DNA of 33,850 nt, taken from NCBI GenBank assembly GCA_016195145.1, contig JACQAF010000161.1:1-33850 (forward strand). The letters run 5' to 3'. Made by a program: the position numbers and the translations under genes. Under the pieces are notes generated by a model that did not search any database, was not told where the DNA came from, and saw nothing but the letters and a program-made list of their open reading frames with translations. Below are positions 7,998 to 16,414 of the stretch, piece by piece (within the stretch, counting starts at the first letter, position 1; every line of letters starts with the position of its first letter). Origin of the DNA: Rhodospirillales bacterium (GTDB lineage: Bacteria; Pseudomonadota; Alphaproteobacteria; CACIAM-22H2).

Positions 7998-8967
7998 GGA
8001 CCGTCTTGATCGCGAAGCGCGGGCGGCGGCGCACCTCTTGATAGATGCGGCCGACATATTCGCCGACGATGCCGAGCCCGGTAATGCCGACCCCGACCAG
8101 GAAATAGAGGATGCCGAACAGGGTGAACAGGCCCTCCGCCTCGGGCCCGATGATCAGGCGGCGGAAGGCGAGATAGATGACCAGCAGCAGGCTGAGCGCC
8201 GACACGCCCATGCCGAACAGGGTGAAGACCTGCAGCGGCACCAGGCTGAACCCGGTCATCAGGTCGAAATTGAGCCGGATCAGCCGGTAAAGATTGTATT
8301 TCGACGCGCCGACCGTGCGCGCCGCATGCTCGACCTCGATTTCGGCCGGATTGATCGCATAATACTGGGCGAGCGCCGGAATGAAGGTCGAACTTTCGCG
8401 GCTGTCGACCATCCGGCGGACAACATCGCGGCGATAAGCGCGCAGCATGCAGCCCTGGTCGCGCATCTCAATGCCGGTGGTCTGGGCGCGGACGCCATTG
8501 ATCAGCAGCGAGCTCCAGCGGCGGAACGGGCTGTCCTGCCGGTTCTTGCGGTAGCCGCCGACGACGTCGTGGCCGCGCTCGATGGCGGCGAGCAGCTTGC
8601 CAATTTCTTCGGGCGGGTTCTGCAGATCGGCGTCGATCGTCACTACGATCTCGCCGCGCGCCTTCTCGAAGGCGGCCATGATCGCCATGTGCTGACCGTA
8701 ATTGCGCTCAAGCTCGATCACCCGCACCTCGCGCGGCCGCGCCCGGTGCAAGCCGATGAGGATTTCGACCGAGCGGTCGCGGCTGCCGTCGTCGACGAAC
8801 AGGATCTCGAACGGCTTGCCGAGATTGTCGAGCGCCGCGGTCAACCGGTCGAACAGCGTCTTGATGTTGCCTTCTTCGTTATAGACCGGGACGACGACGC
8901 TGACATAGGGCGCGCGCAATGCGCCGGCTGGCGCCAGATCGGGGGTGGGCGAAGAGCGTAGCGACAT
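7978..8967 (-). CDS. arnC: Undecaprenyl-phosphate Ara4-formyl-N transferase
   Basis: 329 residues, close to E. coli ArnC (322). It is a family 2 glycosyltransferase: PVYNEEGN (residues 27-34), DDGS (59-62) and DADLQNP (112-118) form the nucleotide-sugar and metal site. Two C-terminal membrane segments (around TLFGMGVSALSLLLVIYLAF and LYFLVGVGITGLGIVGEYVG) anchor it at the inner membrane. It attaches Ara4-formyl-N from the UDP donor to undecaprenyl phosphate. The open frame reaches 9084, but ATG 8967 is preceded by a purine-rich AGGGGG at about six bases and lies just past the arnB stop. ATG 8973 is an alternative. Confidence 0.92.
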   Translation of the reverse strand: MSLRSSPTPDLAPAGALRAPYVSVVVPVYNEEGNIKTLFDRLTAALDNLGKPFEILFVDDGSRDRSVEILIGLHRARPREVRVIELERNYGQHMAIMAAFEKARGEIVVTIDADLQNPPEEIGKLLAAIERGHDVVGGYRKNRQDSPFRRWSSLLINGVRAQTTGIEMRDQGCMLRAYRRDVVRRMVDSRESSTFIPALAQYYAINPAEIEVEHAARTVGASKYNLYRLIRLNFDLMTGFSLVPLQVFTLFGMGVSALSLLLVIYLAFRRLIIGPEAEGLFTLFGILYFLVGVGITGLGIVGEYVGRIYQEVRRRPRFAIKTVHERLDE

Positions 8968-8978
8968 TTGCATCCCCC

Positions 8979-10154
8979 TTAGGCGTTGGCCCGGCCGAGG
9001 ACGACGGCCATCGCGCCGACGACGCGATCCTGATCGGCCTCGGTCATGTCGGGAAATAGGGGCAGGCTGCAGATGCGCGCGCAAATGCGCTCGGCCTCGG
9101 GGAAATCGCCCGGTTTGAAGCCGAACTCCCGCCGGTAATAGGCGAAGAGATGCGCCGCCGTGTAGTGGAGCCCGACGCCGATATCCTGCTCCTTCATCGC
9201 GGCGATGAATTCGTCGCGAGCGAGCCCGGTTGTCTTGTCGTCGATCAGGGCGGTGAACAGATGCCAGGCGTGGCGGTGCGGAAACGTCGCCGGCTGCGGC
9301 AGCTCGATCTGACGCCAGCCGGCGAACAGCTTCTGGTAACGCGCGGCGAGCGCGCCGCGGCGAGCATTGAAGCCGTCGACCTTGGCGAGCTGATGCAGGC
9401 CGAGCGCCGCCTGCAAATCCATCATGTTGTATTTATAGCCGGGCGCGACGACGTCGTACTCCTGGCTGCCGGCCTTGCTGAAGCGGTTGAAGGCCTCGCG
9501 GTCGATGCCGTGGAAACGCATCGTCGACACCGCGCGCGCCACGTCGGCATCGCGGGTGACGACCGCGCCGCCCTCGCCGGTGGTCATGTTCTTGTTGGGA
9601 TGGAAGCTGAACACCTGAATGTCGCCGAAGGCGCCGAGACGCCGGCCCTTGTATTCGGCGCCGATGGCGTGGGCGCAATCCTCGATCACACGCAGATTCT
9701 TCGCCCGCGCCAGGTCGTAAAGCGGGTCGAGATCGACCGGCAGACCGGCAAAATGCACCGGCACGATCGCCCGCGTCCGCGGCGTGATCGCCTTGGCGAC
9801 GCGGCCGACATCGAGGTTGAACGTATCGGGTTCGACATCGGCCAGCACCGGCCGGCCGCCGGCCTGGACGATGGTGTTGAGCGTGGCGACGAAGGTCAGC
9901 GGCGTGGTAATCACCTCGTCGCCCGGTTTGAGGCCGAGCGCGAGAAGGGCGAGATGCAGCCCGGCGGTCGCCGAGGTGACGGCGAGCACGCGCGGCCCGC
10001 CGAAATATTCGGCGAGCGCCGCCTCGAATTTCTGGACGCGCGGGCCGGTGGCGAGCCAACCGGATTTGAGGCAGGCGACGACCTCGGCGATCTCGGCCTC
10101 GTCGATCGAGGGCCGCGCAAACGGCAGGAAGGGCCGGGCTGGTTTGTCGTCCAC
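8979..10154 (-). CDS. arnB: UDP-4-keto-arabinose aminotransferase
   Basis: 391 residues of the DegT/DnrJ/EryC1/StrS PLP-dependent sugar aminotransferases. TSATAGLHLALLALGLKPGDEVITTPLTFVAT is the cofactor phosphate region. VIEDCAHAIGAEY gives the pyridine-binding aspartate (D159), and FHPNKNMTTGEGG the Schiff-base lysine (K188). It transaminates UDP-4-keto-pentose with glutamate to make UDP-Ara4N. The start appears to be GTG 10154, after an AGGGGGG ribosome site, eight bases past the stop of the small flippase gene. The neighbours make ArnB more likely than other sugar aminotransferases of this family. Confidence 0.93.
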   Translation of the reverse strand: MDDKPARPFLPFARPSIDEAEIAEVVACLKSGWLATGPRVQKFEAALAEYFGGPRVLAVTSATAGLHLALLALGLKPGDEVITTPLTFVATLNTIVQAGGRPVLADVEPDTFNLDVGRVAKAITPRTRAIVPVHFAGLPVDLDPLYDLARAKNLRVIEDCAHAIGAEYKGRRLGAFGDIQVFSFHPNKNMTTGEGGAVVTRDADVARAVSTMRFHGIDREAFNRFSKAGSQEYDVVAPGYKYNMMDLQAALGLHQLAKVDGFNARRGALAARYQKLFAGWRQIELPQPATFPHRHAWHLFTALIDDKTTGLARDEFIAAMKEQDIGVGLHYTAAHLFAYYRREFGFKPGDFPEAERICARICSLPLFPDMTEADQDRVVGAMAVVLGRANA

Positions 10155-10162
10155 CGCCCCCC

Positions 10163-10528
10163 CTACCCGCGCGCGATCAGGTAGACGCCGAGGATCACGA
10201 CGAGGATGCCGATGATCCGCATCGCCGTCAGGTTCTCGTTAAACAGATAGAAGGCCGCAACCGCGTTGACGATGTAGCCGATGCTGAGCATCGGATAGGC
10301 GTAGCTCACCTCGACCCGCGACAGGACCAGCAGCCACACCGCGACGCTGACCACATAGAGCACGAGGCCGAACAGGACGAAGAGATTGCCCGCCACCTGG
10401 AGGCCGATCGGGCCGAAATTGGCCAGCGCGAAGTCGAAATGCCCGACCTGGCGCATGCCCTGCTTGAGCGCCAGCTGCGCGCCCGCGTTGAGCAGCACCC
10501 CGAGCAGGATCAGCGGCATATACTTCAT
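10163..10528 (-). CDS. ArnE/ArnF-like small membrane flippase subunit (EamA/SMR type)
   Basis: 121 residues with four hydrophobic segments typical of SMR-like transporters: LILLGVLLNAGAQLALKQGM, LFVLFGLVLYVVSVAVWLLV, a YAYPMLSIGYIVNAVAAFYLF stretch, and a final IIGILVVILGVYLI. E. coli uses two such subunits, ArnE (111 residues) and ArnF (128), to flip undecaprenyl-phosphate-Ara4N across the inner membrane. Only one is seen here, so it may work as a homodimer or have a partner elsewhere. ATG 10528 overlaps the arnT stop (ATGA), arguing for coupled translation. I cannot say whether it is ArnE or ArnF. Confidence 0.85.
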   Translation of the reverse strand: MKYMPLILLGVLLNAGAQLALKQGMRQVGHFDFALANFGPIGLQVAGNLFVLFGLVLYVVSVAVWLLVLSRVEVSYAYPMLSIGYIVNAVAAFYLFNENLTAMRIIGILVVILGVYLIARG

Positions 10529-12222
10529 TTTGGGTCGTCCCGGTTGACGGCCAGCACGAAACGTTCGGTCCGCGCGACCTCGTAAATCCGGTTGGTCGGA
10601 TCGGCCCGGAGTCCGTCGAATCGCCACGGCGGAACGATCATATAAACAGTTTTAGGCCCCCGCCAGCGTTCCCAGAACGTCGCATCCTCGATCATCCAAC
10701 CGCTGGTGTCCTCGATTGTCGTGCCGAACTCAAGCTCGCCGGTCCATTCGACGATGGTCACCGTGCGCCCGATATAGACCGGCAAGTCCTGATGGTAGTT
10801 GCGGTAGGTCACCACCTCGTCGCCGGGCTTGAGGCGCTGGTTGAGAATTTCGGCCAGCGGCTTGATCGAGCGCAGCTGATAGCGGCCGACCAAGGCGTCG
10901 CCGAGAAGATTGACCGACACGGCAGCGACGAACATGACGACGAGCGAGGCTATCAGGCCGCCGCGGCGCACGACGACGATGGCCGCCGCAGCACCCAGCA
11001 CCAGGCTTCCGGCGGTCGCCGGCACGAGCCAGCCGGCGACATGCATCTCGCCAGCATTCTCCGCCCCGATCAGGCGTTCGGGAAAGGCGAGCACGGCGAG
11101 CGCGGCGATGGCGAGCGCGCTCCACAACCCGGCAAAGGCGGTGAACCCGGCTCGCATGCCGCGCGGCACGACGGCGTCGGCGAAGCCGTCGGCGAGGTAA
11201 CGGCCGATGAAAATCGCCAGCGGCGGAAAGACCGGCAGGATATAGGGAATGAGCTTCGAATCCGATGCCGAGAAAAAGGCGAAAATCAGCAGAACCCAGA
11301 GCAGCAGGAACATCTCGTTCTGATGCCGGCGGCGGTCGCGCCAGGCCTCGGCGACCGCCCGCCCTGTCGCCTGCCCGAGGAACACCACCCACGGCAGGAA
11401 GCCGAGCAGGATGATCGGGATGAAGAACCACGGCGGCTGGTAGCGGTTGTGAATCTTGGTCACGAAGCGCAGGAAATGCTCGTGGACGAAATAGAACCAG
11501 TAGAATTCCGGCGTCCGCGAGCCGGCCATGATGTGCCACGGCACGGCGAGGACGAGGAACAGGAGCAGGCCCGTCGGCAGATGCACCTCGCGCAGCAGCC
11601 GCCACTGCCCCGTGACCGCCAGCCAGACAAACACGACCAGCCCCGGCAGCACGATGCCGATCAGCCCCTTGGTCAGCACCGCGCCGGCCGCCATTGCATA
11701 GGCAAGGTACAGCAGGACCGAACGCTCGCGCCCCGGCGGCGCGCGAACGGCAAGGAGAAAGGCGAGCAGCGTCGCCGAAATAAAGAAGCTCACCGGCATG
11801 TCGAGCAGGATCACCCGACTCAGGCCGAAATGGAGAAGCGATGTCGCCAGCACCCCGGCGCCGAGCAGGCCGGCAGCGCGGCTGTAAAGCCGCCGCCCGC
11901 CTATATAGACAAGCAGACAGCTCAAGAGCCCAAATCCCGCCGTGGTGAAGCGCAGCGCCGCCTCGGACGTGCCGAACGCTTCGATCGCCGCCGCCTGGAT
12001 CCAGTAGAACAGCGGCGGTTTCTCGAAATACTTCACCCCGTTAAGGCGCGGCGTCACCCAGTCGCCGGTCGCCACCATCTCGCGCGGGATTTCCGCATAG
12101 CGCGCCTCGCTCGGCACGCCGAGCGGCCGCTGGCCGATAAATGCGCCGAACAAGAGCCCGATGAGGACGGTGAGCGCCAGCAGATCGCGAATCCACGACG
12201 CCCGGGGGCGTGAAGAATCCAT
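10525..12222 (-). CDS. arnT: Lipid A Ara4N transferase (PMT-family glycosyltransferase)
   Basis: 565 residues, close to E. coli ArnT (550). After a short basic N-terminus come many membrane segments. PSEARYAEIPREMVATGDWVTPRLNG, followed by YFEKPPLFYW, is the conserved first periplasmic loop of ArnT/PMT proteins, which binds acceptor and donor. SRVILLDMP and the EFYWFYFVHEHFLRF loop are further family hallmarks. It moves Ara4N from undecaprenyl phosphate onto lipid A at the periplasmic face, lowering negative charge and the affinity for cationic peptides such as polymyxin. It is the first gene of the arn operon here, whereas the enterobacterial order is BCADTEF. ATG 12222 is preferred; GTG 12225 lies directly upstream, and neither has a strong ribosome site. 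Confidence 0.93.
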   Translation of the reverse strand: MDSSRPRASWIRDLLALTVLIGLLFGAFIGQRPLGVPSEARYAEIPREMVATGDWVTPRLNGVKYFEKPPLFYWIQAAAIEAFGTSEAALRFTTAGFGLLSCLLVYIGGRRLYSRAAGLLGAGVLATSLLHFGLSRVILLDMPVSFFISATLLAFLLAVRAPPGRERSVLLYLAYAMAAGAVLTKGLIGIVLPGLVVFVWLAVTGQWRLLREVHLPTGLLLFLVLAVPWHIMAGSRTPEFYWFYFVHEHFLRFVTKIHNRYQPPWFFIPIILLGFLPWVVFLGQATGRAVAEAWRDRRRHQNEMFLLLWVLLIFAFFSASDSKLIPYILPVFPPLAIFIGRYLADGFADAVVPRGMRAGFTAFAGLWSALAIAALAVLAFPERLIGAENAGEMHVAGWLVPATAGSLVLGAAAAIVVVRRGGLIASLVVMFVAAVSVNLLGDALVGRYQLRSIKPLAEILNQRLKPGDEVVTYRNYHQDLPVYIGRTVTIVEWTGELEFGTTIEDTSGWMIEDATFWERWRGPKTVYMIVPPWRFDGLRADPTNRIYEVARTERFVLAVNRDDPK

Positions 12223-12225
12223 CAC

Positions 12226-12370
12226 GCTGGCCGACGGTAAGAAAGCATCGCGTAGAGCAGGTAAGGCAAAAGACCGAATCCGGACAGAAATGTTGCAGCG
12301 CAGCAGCGGGCGGCGCGACTATGGAAAGCTGCCGGCGGAGAATCAAGGGAAATCTGGGCATTTTTACGGC
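12226..12370 (-). promoter_or_regulatory. Upstream region of the arn operon
   Basis: The 140 bases between the arnT start and the tctA terminator must carry the arn promoter. I see no convincing -35/-10 pair and no PmrA box (two TTAA half sites five bases apart), so regulation by a PmrA-like system is not supported by sequence. Confidence 0.3.
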
Positions 12371-13797
12371 AAAAAAAGCGGCCCGGTGCGAGGGAAGGAA
12401 ATCCGCACCGGGCCGAAGGGTCGCATGGGGCGGCCTAGTCGTCGCTGCTCGTCGCCAACCCCATGCGACGGCGCCAATCGAGCCGGCGGAAGATCAGCGG
12501 CGCCAGACTCAGCATCACGATGACCCCGGCAACCACGAACCGCCACCATGATCCAAACGTCGACCACGCTCTGGTTCACCGCGTAAACGCCAAGCAAGCA
12601 GAAGACCAGGATCAGCGGATAGAGATACGGAAAAGGAATCCGCAGCAGCCACAGGAACACGCCGATCAGCGGCAGGTTGAGGATCAGCAGCACGACGTTG
12701 CCGACATACATGCTGGCGATGAAGCCCCAGAACAGGCCCGGCTGCTGTTCGATCAGCAGCGGGCCGGGCGACACGCCGTGGACCATCAGCGCCGCCAGCA
12801 TCACCGCCGGGATCGGGCCGGAGGGCACGCCCAAGGCCAGCATCGGCACGAACGCGCCGCACGCGGCCGAGTTGTTGGCCGTTTCGGGCCCGGCGACGCC
12901 GGCGACCGCGCCCTGGCCGAATTCCTCGGGCCGCTTCGCCACGCGGCGTTCGATCGCGTACGAGGCGAAGGACGACACGATATGCGCCGATCCGGGAATG
13001 ATGCCGATGATGAAACCGAGAACGCTGCCGCGGCCGATCGGGCCGACCGATTCGCGCATTTCGGTGCGGGTCGGCAGCATCTCGGCCAGGGTCGGCTTGC
13101 GCACCGTGGCGGTCGAGGCCCCGCCCATGGTGAGGAGGATTTCCGAAATGCCGAACAGGCCGACCACCACCGGAACGACGCCGAGACCGTCGCCGAGATC
13201 GATGATGCCGTACTGGAAGCGCAGGAACCCGGTCATCGTGTCGATGCCGACCGTGCCCAGCAGCAAGCCGAGCGTCGCCATGGCCAAGGTTTTCGCCATC
13301 GATCCCCCGCTCATATAGGCGAGGACGAGCAGCCCCAGCATCAGCAGCGCCGTGTATTCCGGCGGCCCGAAGCGCAGCGCGAAATCGGCCAGCGGCGGCG
13401 CGATCAGCATCAGCGCGACGAGGCTCAGCGTGCCGCCGACGAACGAGCCGATCGCCGCGATCGCCAGCGCCGCACCGCCGCGGCCCTTTTTCGTCATCGC
13501 ATAGCCGTCGATGCAGGTCATCACCGAGGCGGCCTCGCCCGGCAGGCGCATCAGGATCGACGTGGTTGAGCCGCCATACATCGCGCCGTAATAAATGCCG
13601 GCGAGCAGGACGATGGCGACCGTCGGGTTGAGCCCGAAAGTGATCGGCAACAGCAGGCTGATGCCGGCGAGCGGCCCGAGGCCGGGCATCATGCCGACCA
13701 GCGTGCCGACGACGCAGCCGACGACGGCGTAAAGAAGCACGCCCGGCTGAAGCGCGATCGAAAACCCGAGAAAGAGATTCTGAAAGGTTTCGATCAT
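12364..13797 (-). CDS. tctA: Tripartite tricarboxylate transporter large permease, 3' end damaged
   Basis: The N-terminal 419 residues are a normal TctA membrane protein: MPGLGPLAGISLLLPITFGL, then AGIYYGAMYGGSTTSILMRLPGEAASVMT, then GIIPGSAHIVSSFASYAIE. It would carry a carboxylate captured by the TctC protein, using an ion gradient. ATG 13797 overlaps the tctB stop by one base. After VDVWIMVA (near 12541) the open frame turns into a hydrophilic, non-family tail of 58 residues that reads through the terminator. In the frame reached by a one-base shift, the DNA encodes a typical last membrane helix (FVVAGVIVMLSLAPLIF), a basic end, and a TAG at 12435-12437. The second TctA at the window end has about 80 residues after the equivalent point, whereas here only about 34 can be matched. 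An out-of-frame internal deletion is the simplest reading; function is doubtful. Confidence 0.85.
   Translation of the reverse strand: MIETFQNLFLGFSIALQPGVLLYAVVGCVVGTLVGMMPGLGPLAGISLLLPITFGLNPTVAIVLLAGIYYGAMYGGSTTSILMRLPGEAASVMTCIDGYAMTKKGRGGAALAIAAIGSFVGGTLSLVALMLIAPPLADFALRFGPPEYTALLMLGLLVLAYMSGGSMAKTLAMATLGLLLGTVGIDTMTGFLRFQYGIIDLGDGLGVVPVVVGLFGISEILLTMGGASTATVRKPTLAEMLPTRTEMRESVGPIGRGSVLGFIIGIIPGSAHIVSSFASYAIERRVAKRPEEFGQGAVAGVAGPETANNSAACGAFVPMLALGVPSGPIPAVMLAALMVHGVSPGPLLIEQQPGLFWGFIASMYVGNVVLLILNLPLIGVFLWLLRIPFPYLYPLILVFCLLGVYAVNQSVVDVWIMVAVRGCRGHRDAESGAADLPPARLAPSHGVGDEQRRLGRPMRPFGPVRISFPRTGPLFLP
12379..12415 (-). terminator. Rho-independent terminator after tctA
   Basis: A perfect 12-bp stem (12379-12390 with 12404-12415) and a 13-base loop, followed on the minus strand by a run of seven T (complement of 12371-12377). 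It lies 19 bases past the TAG at 12435-12437, which ends the alternative tctA frame, while the open tctA frame runs straight through it. Confidence 0.88.
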
Positions 13798-14282
13798 TAC
13801 AGGCCCCACGGACCGGTCGGCAGCACGACCTTGAGGAGATCGGCAAAGACGAAATAGGTGCCGAAGGAAATGCCGAACGAGGCCAGGGCGACCGCGACCG
13901 GCGACCGCCGCTCCATGACCCCGAGCAGGAAGACAAGGATGGCGAGGATGGTCAGGCGATAGCCGAGCGTTTCCAGGGCGAGCGCTGCGAACGCCGCCGA
14001 GCCGAGGATGCCGGCGGCGTGACCCCCCTCCTGCCAGCGGATGGCGCGCAGCGGCGGCGCGTCGCCGCCGCCGACGATCACCATCGTCGCGCACAGGCCG
14101 AGAAGAAAGGCCAGCGCCATCGGCATTGCGCCGGGGCCCGGATGGCCGAACGTGCCCAGCGGTAGAACGCGCGTTTCCCACGCAATCGCCACGGCGAGCC
14201 CCAGCAGCACCGCCCCGGATATCCGGTCGGTCCGCCAGAATCCCGGCGACGTCGGGCCGGGATCGGGATTTGCGTCGGTCAT
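13797..14282 (-). CDS. tctB: Tripartite tricarboxylate transporter small permease
   Basis: 161 residues with four hydrophobic segments (SGAVLLGLAVAIAWETRVLP, ALAFLLGLCATMVIVGG, LGYRLTILAILVFLLGVMER, ALASFGISFGTYFVFADLL) and the family's PGPGAMP motif. TctB proteins are the small membrane partner of TctA. The gene sits between tctC and tctA, its TAA sharing one base with the tctA ATG, which implies coupled translation. Confidence 0.88.
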   Translation of the reverse strand: MTDANPDPGPTSPGFWRTDRISGAVLLGLAVAIAWETRVLPLGTFGHPGPGAMPMALAFLLGLCATMVIVGGGDAPPLRAIRWQEGGHAAGILGSAAFAALALETLGYRLTILAILVFLLGVMERRSPVAVALASFGISFGTYFVFADLLKVVLPTGPWGL

Positions 14283-14337
14283 GGCGATTCCTCGTGCGTT
14301 TCGTTGTATGGCGTCGTGCGACGTTGTTGTCCGGCCG

Positions 14338-15306
14338 CTATTCGACCTTGCCGATCCGCTTCACCGCTTCGGCGAGGCGGGCGGCATCCTTGTCGAGGAA
14401 CTTCTGGAACTCGGGCGCATCGAGATAGGCGCGCGGCGTCTGCATATTCTTGAGCGTGCCCAGGAACTCGGCGTCGTTGACGGCCGCGCGGGTGATGTCG
14501 CGCAGCTTGCCGATCAGCGGCGCCGGCGTTTGCGCCGGGGCGAACAGCCCGGCCCAGATGTAGAATTCGACGTCCTTGTAGCCCAGCTCCTGGAAGGTCG
14601 GCACATCCGGCAGGGCCGCGACGCGCGCAGCCCCCCAGTTGGCGAGCGGTCGCAGCTTGCCCGCCTCTATATGCGGCACGACGACGCCGGGACCGGAGGC
14701 GAGCGCCTGCACATGGCCGCCGAGCAGCGAGGTCAGGGCCGGGCCCGCGCCGTTGAACGGCACATGCTTGAGCTTGATATCCGCGGCGCTGGCGAACATT
14801 TCCATCGCCAGGTGCAGCGTGCTGTAAACGCCCGACGACGAATACGAAATCTCGCCCGGGCGTTTTTTCGCATCGGCGACGAAGTCGGCCAAAGTCTTCC
14901 ACGGGCTGTCCGCCGGCACGACCAGGATCGTCGGATCGGCGGTGATCAGCGCGATGGGCGTCAATTGATTCAACTGATAGGCCGGCTGGCGGCCGAACAG
15001 CTTGTCCGCCTCGGGAATCACCGAGATCGACGATAGCGCCATCAGAATCGTGTAACCGTCGGGCCGCGCATTGGCGGCCACGGAAATGCCGACCGCGCCG
15101 GCGGCCCCCGGACGGTTGCTGACGACCACCGGCTGGCGCAGCAGCTTCTCCATCGCCGACGCGGTGGGGCGGGCCGTCTGATCGGCCACGCCGCCGGGCG
15201 GAAACGGCACGACCATGGTGATCGGCCGGGTGGGATATTCCTGCGCGGCGATCGTCGCCGGCAGCAGCAACGCAAGACCGATCATGGCGGAAGCGAGGCG
15301 TTTCAT
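14338..15306 (-). CDS. tctC: Tripartite tricarboxylate transporter solute-binding protein (Bug family)
   Basis: 322 residues with an N-terminal signal peptide (MKRLASAMIGLALLLPATIAAQ, probable cleavage after the AA). The Bug/TctC pattern follows: YPTRPITMVVPFPPGGVADQTARP at the binding cleft, VVSNRPGAAGAVG, then YSSSGVYSTLHLAMEMF and HVPFNGAGPALTSLLGGHVQ. The protein binds a carboxylic acid in the periplasm and delivers it to TctAB. The ligand cannot be read, though Bug proteins favour small carboxylates. It is co-directional with the FAH-family enzyme upstream and tctB downstream (55-base gap). Confidence 0.92.
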   Translation of the reverse strand: MKRLASAMIGLALLLPATIAAQEYPTRPITMVVPFPPGGVADQTARPTASAMEKLLRQPVVVSNRPGAAGAVGISVAANARPDGYTILMALSSISVIPEADKLFGRQPAYQLNQLTPIALITADPTILVVPADSPWKTLADFVADAKKRPGEISYSSSGVYSTLHLAMEMFASAADIKLKHVPFNGAGPALTSLLGGHVQALASGPGVVVPHIEAGKLRPLANWGAARVAALPDVPTFQELGYKDVEFYIWAGLFAPAQTPAPLIGKLRDITRAAVNDAEFLGTLKNMQTPRAYLDAPEFQKFLDKDAARLAEAVKRIGKVE

Positions 15307-15359
15307 CGGCGGATCCTCCGGTTTCAGGTTTGTCGTTCTTCAGCGCGTCGGGCGTCGCG

Positions 15360-16250
15360 TCAGGCGACGGTGTTTTCGAGCGTGCCGATCGGCTCGATGG
15401 TCAGCGCGACGACATCGCCTTTCTTGAGATACTTGGGCGGCTTGAAGCCGATGCCGACGCCGGCCGGCGTGCCGGTGGCGATCAGGTCTCCCGGCTCCAA
15501 CGTGATGCTCGCCGATATCGTCTCGATCAGCGTCGGGATATCGAAAATCAGGTCGGCAATCCGCGCGTCCTGCCGCACCTCGCCGTTGACGCGGGTGATG
15601 AGCCGCATCTTGCCGACATCGGGAATGTCGTCCGCGGTCACGATCCATGGCCCCATCGGACAGAAGCCATCGATACTTTTGCCGAGGAACCATTGTTTGT
15701 GCCGATGCTGGATCGTGCGTGCGGTCACGTCGTTGACGATCGTGTAGCCGAACACGTGATTGTAGGCCCGCGTTTTGGGGACGCTGCGCCCGCCCTTGCC
15801 GATGACGGCGGTCAGCTCGTTCTCGTAATCGACCGACTGCGTCGGGTCGAGATGGCCCGGGATCGCGTCGCCTGGGCCGATAACCGTGGTCGCCGGCTTG
15901 GTGAACACGATCGGCACATCGGGCACGGCGTTCGCGCCGGCCGAGGCGTCGAAGCCGCTCGAATGAAACTCGCGCGCATGCTCATGATAGTTCTTGCCGA
16001 CGCAGAAGATGTTCTTCGCCGGCCGGGGGATCGGCGCGCAAAGCCTGACCGCGCGCGCCGCGATCCGGCCCTTGCCGCTGGCGATCGCGCGGTGGGCCCT
16101 ATCGAATGCCGGCTTGCCGGCGGCGATGAATGCAATCATGTCGCGCGGCAGGTCGGGGGCTGCGATGGAAAAATCGACCAGCGTCGCCTCGTCCGCCTCG
16201 ATGACGCCAATACGCGCCCCTGCGGCATCGCTGAAAGTCACCAAACGCAT
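15360..16250 (-). CDS. Fumarylacetoacetate hydrolase-family protein
   Basis: 296 residues with the FAH C-terminal domain. IFCVGKNYHEHAREF (residues 81-95) is the start of the catalytic fold, DYENELTAVIGKGGR has the E143-x-E145 metal ligands, and GPWIVTADDIPD and LEPGDLIATGTPAGVG are later family motifs. Members hydrolyse or decarboxylate 2-keto acids such as 5-oxopent-3-ene-dioates or acylpyruvates; the substrate is unknown. ATG 16250 has GAGGAC six bases upstream. It heads a minus-strand unit with tctC, tctB and tctA, divergent from a GntR regulator, so it probably acts on the carboxylate that the transporter imports. Confidence 0.9.
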   Translation of the reverse strand: MRLVTFSDAAGARIGVIEADEATLVDFSIAAPDLPRDMIAFIAAGKPAFDRAHRAIASGKGRIAARAVRLCAPIPRPAKNIFCVGKNYHEHAREFHSSGFDASAGANAVPDVPIVFTKPATTVIGPGDAIPGHLDPTQSVDYENELTAVIGKGGRSVPKTRAYNHVFGYTIVNDVTARTIQHRHKQWFLGKSIDGFCPMGPWIVTADDIPDVGKMRLITRVNGEVRQDARIADLIFDIPTLIETISASITLEPGDLIATGTPAGVGIGFKPPKYLKKGDVVALTIEPIGTLENTVA

Positions 16251-16278
16251 GTTGTCCTCGGGAAAGAATGGCTATCTA

Positions 16279-16298
16279 TACCAATAATCATATTGGTA
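16279..16298. promoter_or_regulatory. Palindromic operator candidate 1 (FAH side)
   Basis: TACCAATA-ATCA-TATTGGTA: perfect 8-bp arms with a 4-base centre, 29 bases before the FAH start in an AT-rich promoter. It shares the ACCAAT-N6-ATTGGT core with candidate 2, so both are probably bound by the divergent GntR regulator. Inferred from symmetry and position. Confidence 0.65.
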
Positions 16299-16352
16299 CA
16301 GTAAATAGATAAGAAATTCTCAGATTTTACGCTGATTAAATCAATAAAAATC

Positions 16353-16384
16353 TTGACCAATTTAGAACCAATAAATAAATTGGT
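16353..16384 (+). promoter_or_regulatory. GntR gene promoter with overlapping operator candidate 2
   Basis: TTGACC (16353-16358), 17-base spacer, TAAATT (16376-16381) forms a plausible sigma-70 promoter for the GntR gene. ACCAAT-AAATAA-ATTGGT (16367-16384) covers the -10, and an extra ACCAAT half site lies at 16356-16361. This arrangement suggests autorepression. Confidence 0.6.
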
Positions 16385-16414
16385 ATTAAATTTGAGCCGC
16401 CCCGGATTCCCGCC

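Noticed and set aside
12226..12370. PmrA-type box upstream of arnT
   Set aside because: No pair of TTAA-like half sites with five-base spacing was found, so polymyxin-type regulation cannot be claimed.
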